Positions 10,001-17,854 of a stretch of 64,000 bases of DNA are shown one piece after another. Below the pieces are notes generated by a model, which was not told the DNA's origin, searched no databases, and saw only the letters and a program-made list of their open reading frames with translations. Made by a program: the position numbers and the translations under genes. Position 1 is the first letter of the stretch. The number at the start of each line of letters is the position of its first letter. The DNA is from Chryseolinea serpens (GTDB taxonomy: Bacteria > Bacteroidota > Bacteroidia > Cytophagales > Cyclobacteriaceae). Location: the NCBI RefSeq assembly GCF_900129725.1, contig NZ_FQWQ01000001.1, forward strand, positions 2,852,001 through 2,916,000, given 5' to 3'.

Positions 10001-10678
10001 CTCTGCGATAAAATTCCAGATAGACTGCCCCACTAACCCCGCCTCGTTGCCGGAAAGCTTCGTGGCTCTTTTCGCGCGGCGTGTTTTCATTAGTTGACGG
10101 ATGTAATCGTCCATGTCCATGCTCCAGCCGCGGGCCACGTAGAGCGAGGCGCCGTTCACAAACCAGTCGGGCAGGTTCATGAGGATCGAGCTTTGGAACA
10201 TGTCCTTCAGGTTGCCGCCGAACATCATCTCGTGGATCATGATGTCGGAAATCTGGAAAAGCAATTCGTCTTTAAATTCCTGGGCCGTTCCCATGTGGGC
10301 CACTTCAACATACGGCTTTATAAATTCCGTTTCACCGCCGACGTTGAACACATTGTGGTTCAGGCCTACGTTACTTTGGCGCAGGTCGCTGAGGGAGTTA
10401 TAGAGGAAAACTTTTGTTTTGAAATACGGCGGATAGCCGATCAGGTCCGTGATGCGATCGAATTCTCCTTCGAGGTATTCCAACGCTTCCGTGGCCACAC
10501 CTTTACGGGCATCGTAATAGTAAACGTCGAAATTCTCGCCGCTGAGATATACCCAGTCGAACTGACGGTACTGAATTCTATTCTTCCCAAATACCTCCCG
10601 CGATTGCTGGGCTTTTACCTGGGGGGAACATAAAACGATCAGAGTTAGGATGAGTAGTAGTCCGCTTCGCAAATTCAT
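7070..10678 (-). CDS. Exported pseudoprotease / beta-propeller / outer-membrane barrel protein
   Basis: 1202-residue exported protein with a signal peptide ending near VKAQ (residue 24). Residues ~35-240 resemble a peptidase MA-like (gluzincin) domain, but the expected HExxH is IHEMMF (His149-Glu150) and the downstream EG is NG (LPDWFVNG), so it is probably inactive. Residues ~290-600 form a TolB/PD40-type propeller (e.g. KISPDGRNIAYAEN). Residues ~600-780 are a Pro/Ala/Thr/Gln-rich linker with three copies of a D-N-Y-x-F-x-D-E unit. Residues ~790-1202 look like a BamA/TamA-type barrel (LRGFDYATLFGN). It starts 3 bp after the FAD oxidase gene. Likely an outer-membrane protein with a periplasmic or surface propeller; no function is assigned. 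Confidence 0.72.
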   Translation of the reverse strand: MNLRSGLLLILTLIVLCSPQVKAQQSREVFGKNRIQYRQFDWVYLSGENFDVYYYDARKGVATEALEYLEGEFDRITDLIGYPPYFKTKVFLYNSLSDLRQSNVGLNHNVFNVGGETEFIKPYVEVAHMGTAQEFKDELLFQISDIMIHEMMFGGNLKDMFQSSILMNLPDWFVNGASLYVARGWSMDMDDYIRQLMKTRRAKRATKLSGNEAGLVGQSIWNFIAEKYGKSSVANILNYTRVTRNEEKSILITLGISFKQLLMEWQKFYSDMETTVSKSYIDPEASTSFTQQHNKTTEFTTVKISPDGRNIAYAENDRGRYIVKVRSLETGREKTIISGGSKVIKQRVDYSLPLIAWSDATTLGVIGVKSGQYVFWLYDFNTRTKLPRQLERFSNIRSFSFSGNGRLIILSADFEGKSDLFLLSSKRDRVRRLTNDLYDDLDPTFIPNTNRIVFSSNRTTDTLRANAKPQFEKLTNNYNLFVYDLDSTKFLLTRLTNTLSKDHSPQALDENNFYYLSDQRGIINLFKYNRPTGIYSQITNFNASIKDIDLNFANQTMAMVMTEDNKENIYVDRSFNLNRQVFTPATRRKDLQQARVIRERRKQEENKNMSIKDLLNSRLRQAQPQKDTATNVQPPAHHDSTIVQAGPPAAIDSTRLGTPANRADAINSDNYAFEDEKKPATAPVTTPPVVRTEPTPARTETTPAERAENRQPPAQQPKPGEVNTDNYVFGDEEKKPTPAQSTPQVPVTDTTKVAKTQQTPKKPGEVNTDNYTFEDEAVKNQPSESFLTRYMKAREKSRITGPFPYESKFSSNSLVTSMLVDPMRGLGISIETQMNDMLENYRFFGGLMTSVDLKNGDFFAEFQYLKSLIDFGVRVDRKGIRWSAEPAEDGLQGELYHYSLNRIELSASLPISDRIRFTLKPFGALARSVDLGEADYPTAPPTKTPVNNYYAGLKAELVYDNSVSTGLNLIEGTRAKISFQNYQGLNNADLGFSQASIDVRHYQKIYKEIVFAVRGYAGTFFGNSPKKYLLGGMDNWLFNKTRKNGKTSDGQPNPLGFPGENQDILFVEYATSLRGFDYATLFGNSVMMANAEFRVPLVKALSNGPISSNLLRNLQFIAFYDIGTSWSGKPPFNSTNSVSYEEIADGPFKVQIKNYLNPWLYSYGLGVRTVLFGYYIKGDLAWPVENYQVSKPRVFVTLGFDF
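8366..8692 (-). repeat. Three in-frame repeats encoding a DNY-F-DE motif
   Basis: Three copies of a ~12-residue unit (INSDNYAFEDEK, VNTDNYVFGDEE, VNTDNYTFEDEA) are encoded near 8657-8692, 8500-8530 and 8366-8396 inside the low-complexity linker of the large outer-membrane protein. The unit is acidic and aromatic in an otherwise Pro/Thr/Ala-rich context, which suggests a short linear binding motif displayed three times. Confidence 0.75.
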
Positions 10679-10681
10679 AAT

Positions 10682-11752
10682 TCATTTAGGGGAAGTCCAA
10701 TATAGTACATTATAACGTTCAATATCCACCTCTTTGTTTATGGCCGGAATATTTAACACGGCCCGGATCAAAACCTCCGAAAAATAGGGGGTGAGGCTCA
10801 CCCCTTTCGTGCCCATGCCATTGAAAACAAAGGCCAATTCCCATTGGGGATGCCTTCCCAACAAAGGGCGCCGGTCTGGGGTGGTCGGTCGCACGCCGGC
10901 AATCTGCCCGATCACCTCCGCCGGAAAACGGATCAGTTCGTTCAATCTTTCCACCAGCTCCGCACAGGCCTGGGGCGTGACGTCCGGCGACGCGTCCTGG
11001 AAATTATACGTGGCCCCCACGCGCCACTCGCCAGGCGCGCCGGCCGGGACCATAAAAACGCCGCGGTTCAGGATCACGTCCGGTTGAAAGGCGGCACGGA
11101 TCCGGATCATTTCGCCTTTCAAGGGCTTCACCGGCAGCCACCGAAACGTTTCCGACGCGTGCACACCGGTGCAAAAGATGATCCTGGAGGCCTCGTATTG
11201 TCTGTAGCGGACACCGTCTGCCGACAGGGTCAGTGCCTGCTCGTCCAAATCTTCCTGTAGAAACTCGCCTTCCTGGGCGATCCATTGCCTTACCGCCTCG
11301 AGATAGGTCTCGGTGTCCAGGTATCCGCATTGTTTCAGCAGCAGTCCGCCAAACGGGTCTGCCACCGCGGGAAAGGTGCTCGCCGTGGTTATTTTTTCAA
11401 TATAGGGTGCATAGGCCGGCGACGCGCTTTTGCCCATCCATTCGTTTTGTTCCTCGACAGAAAGGAAAGGCCGGTAGAGCGGCAGGGGATAAAAGAATTT
11501 TTGGGCGGTTTTTTCTTCCACTGCCCGGTAGAACGAAAACAGGTAGGGAAATAATGTGTCGGCCATCCAGGTCTTTACCATTTTGCGGCCGGTGATGGGA
11601 TTGAACAATCCCGCGGCGATGCGCGAGGAGTTGTTTCGCGACGGCTGGTCGATCACCAGGATGCGCTTTCCCTGCCGGAGCAACTGCACGGCCACGGCCG
11701 AACCGGCCAGACCCTGGCCTACGATAATATAATCTACCTGTCGCGCTATCAT
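10682..11752 (-). CDS. FAD-dependent oxidoreductase (DAO / DadA-like)
   Basis: 356-residue cytosolic flavoprotein of the D-amino acid oxidase/glycine oxidase superfamily. The N-terminal dinucleotide-binding motif VGQGLAGSAVA is at residues ~12-22, followed by SSRIAAGLFNPITGR, a flavin-contact segment. The C-terminal GVRPTTPDRRPLLG and GMGTKGVSL are the second FAD-binding region of DAO enzymes. The substrate is unknown; the set of motifs also resembles the C-terminal oxidase domain of MnmC. The gene ends 3 bp before the large outer-membrane protein gene and is probably cotranscribed with it. It is divergent from the MBL-fold gene. Confidence 0.82.
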   Translation of the reverse strand: MIARQVDYIIVGQGLAGSAVAVQLLRQGKRILVIDQPSRNNSSRIAAGLFNPITGRKMVKTWMADTLFPYLFSFYRAVEEKTAQKFFYPLPLYRPFLSVEEQNEWMGKSASPAYAPYIEKITTASTFPAVADPFGGLLLKQCGYLDTETYLEAVRQWIAQEGEFLQEDLDEQALTLSADGVRYRQYEASRIIFCTGVHASETFRWLPVKPLKGEMIRIRAAFQPDVILNRGVFMVPAGAPGEWRVGATYNFQDASPDVTPQACAELVERLNELIRFPAEVIGQIAGVRPTTPDRRPLLGRHPQWELAFVFNGMGTKGVSLTPYFSEVLIRAVLNIPAINKEVDIERYNVLYWTSPK

Positions 11753-11890
11753 TCCGGGGCGCCAAACTACGATAAAGTCCCCAGCATTTTTTGGGAGAAT
11801 GTGAAATTGCTGTGAAGCCCGGCTACAAAAATGGTGGCAGGCGACAGGCCATCGGAAATTTCAGTTTACTTTGAAGAAAAATTCGGGGAC

Positions 11891-12541
11891 ATGCTTCAGA
11901 TCGAGTCGTTCGTTTTTAACCCTTTTCAGGAAAACACCTACGTGTTATATGACGACTCGGGCGAATGCGTGATCATTGACCCGGGATGCTATGAGCCTTT
12001 TGAACGGCAAGAGCTGGCCGATTTTATTTCGGCAGAAGGCCTCACGGTGAAAATGCTGCTCAACACCCATTGCCACATCGACCACGTGCTGGGCAACGCG
12101 TTCGTAAAAGAAAAATATGGCGTCCGCCTCTACATCCACGCCAAGGACGAGCCCGTGTTGCGCGCGGTGAAGGCCTACGCCCCCAACTATGGTTTCGCCC
12201 AATACCACGAAGCCACCCCCGATGCGTTTCTGGAAGAAGGGCAGGATATTGCGTTCGGACAACAAAGTTTTAAAGTACTGTTCGTCCCCGGGCATGCGCC
12301 AGGACATGTGGCCTTTTATAACGAAAAAGAAAAAATCGTAATGAGTGGCGACGTCTTATTCCAGAACAGCATTGGCCGCACCGATCTGCCGGGTGGAGAT
12401 TTTGACACGCTGATCCGGAGCATCCATCAAAAACTTTTTACCTTGCCGGACGACGTCATTGTTTTTCCCGGCCACGGTCCGGAGACAAACATTGGTTTTG
12501 AAAAGAAAACAAATCCGTTTTGCGCCGTGATTTCAACCTGA
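11891..12541 (+). CDS. MBL-fold metallohydrolase (glyoxalase II-like)
   Basis: 216-residue metallo-beta-lactamase-fold enzyme. The metal motif THCHIDH is at residues 59-65, followed by FVPGHAPGHVAFY and SGDVLFQNSIGRTDLPGGD, and ends with FPGHGPETNIG. This order is typical of the hydroxyacylglutathione hydrolase-like (GloB/YcbL) group of zinc or iron hydrolases. The start at 11891 (MLQIESF) is chosen over an in-frame ATG at 11831 because family similarity begins there and a TTACTTTG promoter-like element lies at 11866-11873. The physiological substrate is unknown; a thioester is the usual guess for this group. pssA follows after 7 bp. Confidence 0.87.
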   Translation: MLQIESFVFNPFQENTYVLYDDSGECVIIDPGCYEPFERQELADFISAEGLTVKMLLNTHCHIDHVLGNAFVKEKYGVRLYIHAKDEPVLRAVKAYAPNYGFAQYHEATPDAFLEEGQDIAFGQQSFKVLFVPGHAPGHVAFYNEKEKIVMSGDVLFQNSIGRTDLPGGDFDTLIRSIHQKLFTLPDDVIVFPGHGPETNIGFEKKTNPFCAVIST

Positions 12542-12548
12542 TTGGTTC

Positions 12549-13220
12549 ATGATTAAATACCTTCCCAATTTTTTAACCTGCTGCAATCTGGTGTGCGGCA
12601 TGCTGGGCATCATCTTCTTGTGGGAAAATGCCGCCGTTCCCACCGCCTATTTTGTGTGGGCAGCCTGTTTGTTCGATTTCTTTGACGGCTTTGCCGCACG
12701 ATGGCTCAAGGTTTCTTCACCCATCGGGAAAGAGCTGGATTCCATGGCCGATATGGTGAGCTTTGGGGCCCTGCCTGCGCTGTTCGTCTACCAAGCCCTG
12801 CAGGGATCGACCACCCCATTCTTGCCCTACGTGGCCCTGCTCATCGCCGTTTGTTCCGCCCTTCGCCTGGCCATATTCAACCTCGACACCACCCAATCGG
12901 ATGCCTTCAAGGGCCTGCCCACACCCGCCAACGCCATCTTCCTGACGGCATTGCCTTTTTTGCAAGGCCTGGGCGTTAACGTGATGGGGAACACGACCCT
13001 GTTGGCAGTGATTGCCGTGCTTTTTTCGGTCTTGCTGGTGTCCCGGATCGACCTCTTTGCCTTGAAGTTCAAAAATTTCAATTGGGCCGAAAATAAAGTC
13101 CGGTTTACCTTCCTGTTGCTGGCCGTATTACTGCTGGCCTTCTTTCAATGGGCGGCATTGCCCGTGATCATACTTTTGTACATTACCCTATCGTTAGGGG
13201 TCCGGGTGTTTTCAAAATAA
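12549..13220 (+). CDS. pssA: CDP-diacylglycerol-serine O-phosphatidyltransferase
   Basis: Integral membrane enzyme that makes phosphatidylserine, the precursor of phosphatidylethanolamine. The CDP-alcohol phosphatidyltransferase signature DG(x)2AR(x)8G(x)3D(x)3D is intact (DGFAAR, then G, D and D in SPIGKELDSMAD). The 223 residues form roughly seven hydrophobic segments, normal for the type II (Bacillus-like) PssA. Phosphatidylserine specificity rather than phosphatidylglycerol phosphate is inferred from the N-terminal NFLTCCNLVCGMLGI, which is characteristic of PssA. It is 7 bp downstream of the MBL-fold gene and only 31 bp upstream of porU. Confidence 0.92.
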   Translation: MIKYLPNFLTCCNLVCGMLGIIFLWENAAVPTAYFVWAACLFDFFDGFAARWLKVSSPIGKELDSMADMVSFGALPALFVYQALQGSTTPFLPYVALLIAVCSALRLAIFNLDTTQSDAFKGLPTPANAIFLTALPFLQGLGVNVMGNTTLLAVIAVLFSVLLVSRIDLFALKFKNFNWAENKVRFTFLLLAVLLLAFFQWAALPVIILLYITLSLGVRVFSK

Positions 13221-13251
13221 GGCGCTAATTTTCAAGCTTAAATCTTTTCCC

Positions 13252-16200
13252 TTGCATTGCCAGTTCACCATACGATGGATTCTCGTCACTGCCCTGGTAT
13301 CCGCCGTATCGGCGGGGCACGCCCAGGAGACGCTGGCATCCAATTCCTGGTTTAAGCTGGGCGTTGAAAAACGCGGTGTGTACAAAGTGTCTTACGACGA
13401 TTTCAAAAAAATGGGATTCGATCCCGCTACCGTCGACCCGCGGCAAATCGCCATCTATGGGAACCCCGGTGGCATGCTTCCCCAGGAAAACGATGCGCCC
13501 CGCTTTAATGCGCTGCAGGAAAACGCCATCTACATCGAAGGAGAGGGCGATGGCGTGTTCGACAAAAACGACTACATTCTTTTTTACGCCGAAGGACCGG
13601 ACGCCGTACACTACGACGCACAACGCCAGGTGTTCGCTTACCAAAGCAATCTTTATAGCAAAAAGAATTTTTATTTTATCACCGTGGCCAGTGGCAGTCG
13701 CCCGGCGCGTATCCAGACCGTGGAAAGCGTGGCTGGAAATTTTCCGGTGGTTCAGCAGTATGACGATTTTGTTTATCACGAGCTGGAAGATTACAACGAA
13801 TTGGAATCCGGCCGTCAATGGTTTGGCGAACGATTCGATCTCACCACATCGTATAGTTTCAAATCGGATATTGCCGGCGTGGTTGAAAACTCCAACGTCA
13901 AGATAGTGTCGGACGTGATGGCGCAATGTTATGATGGCAATGGGTCGACGTTTAAGATCTCACTGAACGGTACACCGGCAGGTGAACAAAATGTCTCCGC
14001 CATCACCAATTCGACGTACGCTGTGAAAGGGGCCGTACGCCTCGACACATTGACCTTGAATGCTTCCACCGCCGGGGCCGTCGGGCAGACTACGCAAACC
14101 CTCACCTATCAGTACGCCAAGGGCGGGGGGACTCGTTCGGTTGGATTTCTTGACTTCTTCCTATTGAACTTCACCCGCGAACTGGCGGTGTATGGCGACC
14201 AGACTTTTTTTGTTTCTCCTACTAGCCTCGGTCAACCGGTGTCGCAATATCGCGTGGCCGCGGCCACCACAGATCATCGGGTGTGGGACATTACCGATCC
14301 GTTGAATGTGCAGCAACAAGCTTTCACTGTGCAGGATGGAAACGCACAATTTTCGGCTGCGAGTGATGTATTGCATGACTACATTGTCTTCAATGCCAAT
14401 GCTCCCGCTCCAGCGCTGGTGGGCAAAGTCGCGAATCAAAATGTGGGCACGGCTTCGCCTGTGAATTACATCGTGATCACGCATCCCGATTTTATGAGCG
14501 AGGCCCAGCGGCTGGCGGCACACCGGGGACAGCACAATCAATGGTCTACCTTGGTGGTAACCCCCGAACAGATCTTTAACGAGTTCTCATCCGGCCGTCA
14601 GGATGTGAGCGCCATCCGCGATTTTATCCGGCGCAAATACGAGTCGGGACCAACCCAACTCAAGGCCGTGGTCTTTGTGGGGAAAGGTTCCTATGATTAC
14701 AAAGACCGGCTCTCGAACAACACGAATTTTGTGCCCACCTATGAGGCGCGCAATTCGCTGTCGCCGCTGGAGACCTATTCCTCCGACGACTTCTACGCCT
14801 TGCTGGAACCGGGCGAAGGGGGTTGGGGCGAAGATCCGGCGCATGCCGAAACCCTCGACATCGGCGTAGGCCGCATCCCCGCCAAGACACTGGACGAAGC
14901 TTCCCACGTGGTGACGAAGATCATTGACTACGACACCAACAGGAAAAGCCAGGGCCGCTGGCGCAAGGACATTGTGTTCGTGGCCGACGATGGAAGCCTC
15001 TCCGACGGGTTCACGTCCATACACCAATCGCAAGCCGACGTGATGAGCACTACCATCGAAACGGGAAATCCTCAATTCGATACGCACAAAATTTTTCTGG
15101 GCACCTATACCAAAACCGTGAAGCCCAACGGTGAGGCTATCCCGGAAGTGAACGAAGCCATTTTGCGTGACTTCAACCGGGGGACGCTCATCATCAACTA
15201 CACGGGTCATGGCAGCGAGAAGCTTTGGGCGGATGAAAAAGTGTTTACCGACATCGACATCCTCACGCTGGAAAACAAGCTCTACCCTTTCCTTATTACC
15301 GCCACTTGTGAATTTGGGCGGCAGGACGATCCCCAGGATATTTCGAGTGCCGAGTTGAGCGTGCTTCGTTCCAACGGTGGCACCGTGGGACTGGTCACCA
15401 CCTCGCGGCCCGTGAAATCGGACACCAACTTTGAGCTGAACAAATCCTTCTACGCAAACCTGCTTCAAAAAGAATCGGGCCAGATCCCCACGCTGGGTGA
15501 AGTGTTCCGCAAGACAAAAAACCAGAGCACCAGCGGCGTATTCAATCGCAATTTTTCGTTGTTGGCCGATCCCGGCATGACGCTGGCCATGACACCCAAC
15601 ATCGTTGCCGCCGCCAAACCCGAAGTCGCCTCGGGCGCCGACACCTTGAAAGCCCTTTCGGTCGTGACCATTTCGGGAGAAGTGCAGGATGGGAACGGCG
15701 TGTTGATCCCCGCTTTCAACGGAACGCTACACGCCACCTTGTATGACAAGCAAAGCGAGTCGGTGACCATCGGAAAAAACAATCCTCCCTTTCATTTCAA
15801 AGAATGGAGCAACGTACTTTTCCGTGGCAAAGCCACCGTGAAGGATGGATTGTTCTCGATGAAGTTTGTGGTGCCCAAAAATATCGCTTATGAAGTGGGT
15901 GCCGGGAAACTCAGTTTCTATGCCTCCGATTCCAGCCACATGGAGGACGCCGCCGGAGCCTTGTCGACACCGGTCGGCGGAAGCGAAAAAAGCTTTGCGC
16001 CCGACAACACGCCCCCGGAAATACGGCTTTTTATGGGCGACACCACCTTTGTGAACGGTGGCATGGTGCTTCCCAATACGAGCCTGCTGGTGAGGCTCCA
16101 CGACGCCAGCGGCATCAACACCTCCACCTATGGCATCGGCAACACCCTGACCGGCGTGCTGGACGATGACGTGCAGGTCTACGCCCTGAGCGACTATTAC

Positions 16201-16665
16201 GAGGCCGACACGGACGATTTTACCCGGGGATGGGTGAATTTCCCGATTAATGGCCTGACGCCCGGGAAACACACGATCACGGTAAAAGTTTGGGATACCT
16301 ATAACAATCCGGCCCAATCGGTTATTTCATTCATAGTGACGGATGGAAAATCACTGATTATCGAATCCCTGAGCAATGCGCCCAACCCATTCCAGGGAGA
16401 AAGTCACATCTTTTTCACCCACAACCGCTCTGGGGACGACCTGGAGGCCCAATTGTATATTTACAATATTACCGGCCAACAAATGATGGCATACAACTTT
16501 TCCATACCTTCAAGCCCCTATCAGGTCGATTTGATGGAAATCAACGCAGGGGACGTGGACGGCAAAAAACTTGTTGCGGGGGTATACTTAGCCCGTTTGG
16601 CTGTTCGTTCAGTAACCAATGGCTCTAAAAGTGAGCGCGTTACAAAACTTATTGTGGTGAATTAA
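13252..16665 (+). CDS. porU: Type IX secretion system sortase PorU
   Basis: C25-family cysteine protease that cuts off the C-terminal signal of T9SS cargo and attaches cargo to the cell surface. 1137 residues, as expected. The catalytic His is in YTGHGSEKLW (His653) and the nucleophile in TATCEFG (Cys686); the 33-residue spacing equals that of P. gingivalis PorU (His657/Cys690). The N-terminal signal peptide ends at GHAQ, and the last ~90 residues resemble a T9SS C-terminal domain (NAPNPFQGESHI...LVAGVYLARL). No ATG is available near the start; TTG at 13252 is the best codon. porV follows immediately, the usual gene order, and pssA lies 31 bp upstream. Confidence 0.95.
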   Translation: MHCQFTIRWILVTALVSAVSAGHAQETLASNSWFKLGVEKRGVYKVSYDDFKKMGFDPATVDPRQIAIYGNPGGMLPQENDAPRFNALQENAIYIEGEGDGVFDKNDYILFYAEGPDAVHYDAQRQVFAYQSNLYSKKNFYFITVASGSRPARIQTVESVAGNFPVVQQYDDFVYHELEDYNELESGRQWFGERFDLTTSYSFKSDIAGVVENSNVKIVSDVMAQCYDGNGSTFKISLNGTPAGEQNVSAITNSTYAVKGAVRLDTLTLNASTAGAVGQTTQTLTYQYAKGGGTRSVGFLDFFLLNFTRELAVYGDQTFFVSPTSLGQPVSQYRVAAATTDHRVWDITDPLNVQQQAFTVQDGNAQFSAASDVLHDYIVFNANAPAPALVGKVANQNVGTASPVNYIVITHPDFMSEAQRLAAHRGQHNQWSTLVVTPEQIFNEFSSGRQDVSAIRDFIRRKYESGPTQLKAVVFVGKGSYDYKDRLSNNTNFVPTYEARNSLSPLETYSSDDFYALLEPGEGGWGEDPAHAETLDIGVGRIPAKTLDEASHVVTKIIDYDTNRKSQGRWRKDIVFVADDGSLSDGFTSIHQSQADVMSTTIETGNPQFDTHKIFLGTYTKTVKPNGEAIPEVNEAILRDFNRGTLIINYTGHGSEKLWADEKVFTDIDILTLENKLYPFLITATCEFGRQDDPQDISSAELSVLRSNGGTVGLVTTSRPVKSDTNFELNKSFYANLLQKESGQIPTLGEVFRKTKNQSTSGVFNRNFSLLADPGMTLAMTPNIVAAAKPEVASGADTLKALSVVTISGEVQDGNGVLIPAFNGTLHATLYDKQSESVTIGKNNPPFHFKEWSNVLFRGKATVKDGLFSMKFVVPKNIAYEVGAGKLSFYASDSSHMEDAAGALSTPVGGSEKSFAPDNTPPEIRLFMGDTTFVNGGMVLPNTSLLVRLHDASGINTSTYGIGNTLTGVLDDDVQVYALSDYYEADTDDFTRGWVNFPINGLTPGKHTITVKVWDTYNNPAQSVISFIVTDGKSLIIESLSNAPNPFQGESHIFFTHNRSGDDLEAQLYIYNITGQQMMAYNFSIPSSPYQVDLMEINAGDVDGKKLVAGVYLARLAVRSVTNGSKSERVTKLIVVN

Positions 16666-16694
16666 TTATCTTTGGACCTTTGAAAAAAAACTTG

Positions 16695-17849
16695 ATGCAT
16701 TATCGCGTATTCCTCCTTTTGAGCTTTGTATTGATCGGAGTTCAGCACTCATTTTCCCAAGGCACAGTATCCCCCGGCGACCTGATTGGCGCCCAAAATG
16801 CCATCACCACAGCTGTTCCCTTCCTCACCATCTCCCCGGATGCGCGTCATGCCGCCCTGGGCGATGCCGGCGTAGCGACTTCGGCCGACGCCAACGCGTC
16901 GTATTGGAATGCCGGCAAGCTGGTGCACATCGACAAAAAATACGGTGGAACGATCTCCTACACACCCTGGCTGGGAAAGATTGTGAACGACATGTCGATC
17001 TCATATCTGTCGGGTTTCTATAAGATCACCCGCGAGCAGGCTATCTCCGCATCGATAAAATATTTCAACCTCGGCGACATCAGTTTCCGCGACGCCAACA
17101 ACAACCCGCTGGGCGATTTCAACCCACGCGAGTTCGCCATTGATGGTACGTATTCCCGATTGCTCTCTGAAAAATTCAGCATGGGTATCACGGGTCGATA
17201 CATTTATTCGAACCTCACTGGCGCTTTTGCCGGCATCGACGCCAAACCCGGCCGCAGCGTGGCTGCCGACATCGGCGCGTATTACACGACACCCTTAAAA
17301 CGCCATCCTAACTCCACTTTGTCGTTAGGAGCAACCATCACCAACATCGGCGCAAAGCTGTCGTACACCGACAACGAGAACAAAAACTTTCTGCCCACCA
17401 CCCTGCGTTTGGGAACGGCCTACAAGACCGATCTCGATGCATACAATTCGCTTACGTTTGTATTAGACTTCAGCAAGCTGATGGTGCCCAGCCCCAATTC
17501 GGGCCGCGACTCTGTGGGCCTGCTCAGCGGCATGTTCGGATCGTTTAGCGACGCCCCCGGCGGTGCCAAAGAAGAGTTCCAGGAGATCATGACTTCGGTG
17601 GGTGTGGAATATTGGTACAACGACATCTTTGCCGCGCGCCTGGGCTACTTCAACGAAGCCAAAAACAAGGGCAACCGGAAATACATGACCATCGGTCTCG
17701 GCTTCCGCAAGAATAAGTTCGGCGTGGACGTGGCCTACCTGGTGCCGGTGAACAAACGCGAAAGCCCGCTGGCCGAAACGTTGCGCTTCACGCTGCACTT
17801 CCTGATCAAAGAGACCACGGCCGACAAAGACGAAACCGTTACCGACTAG
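16695..17849 (+). CDS. porV: Type IX secretion system outer-membrane protein PorV
   Basis: Outer-membrane beta-barrel that escorts secreted cargo from the T9SS translocon to PorU. Family signature TISPDARHAALGDAGVATSADANASYWN follows a signal peptide ending near HSFSQ; the rest is alternating barrel sequence up to LRFTLHFLIKE. 384 residues from the ATG at 16695; a TTG at 16680 (adding MKKNL) is also possible. A TATCTTTG element at 16667-16674 lies so close that it would make a very short leader, which favours the ATG if that promoter is used. It sits directly after porU and before an M16-family gene with 5 bp spacing. Confidence 0.95.
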   Translation: MHYRVFLLLSFVLIGVQHSFSQGTVSPGDLIGAQNAITTAVPFLTISPDARHAALGDAGVATSADANASYWNAGKLVHIDKKYGGTISYTPWLGKIVNDMSISYLSGFYKITREQAISASIKYFNLGDISFRDANNNPLGDFNPREFAIDGTYSRLLSEKFSMGITGRYIYSNLTGAFAGIDAKPGRSVAADIGAYYTTPLKRHPNSTLSLGATITNIGAKLSYTDNENKNFLPTTLRLGTAYKTDLDAYNSLTFVLDFSKLMVPSPNSGRDSVGLLSGMFGSFSDAPGGAKEEFQEIMTSVGVEYWYNDIFAARLGYFNEAKNKGNRKYMTIGLGFRKNKFGVDVAYLVPVNKRESPLAETLRFTLHFLIKETTADKDETVTD

Positions 17850-17854
17850 TCCTG

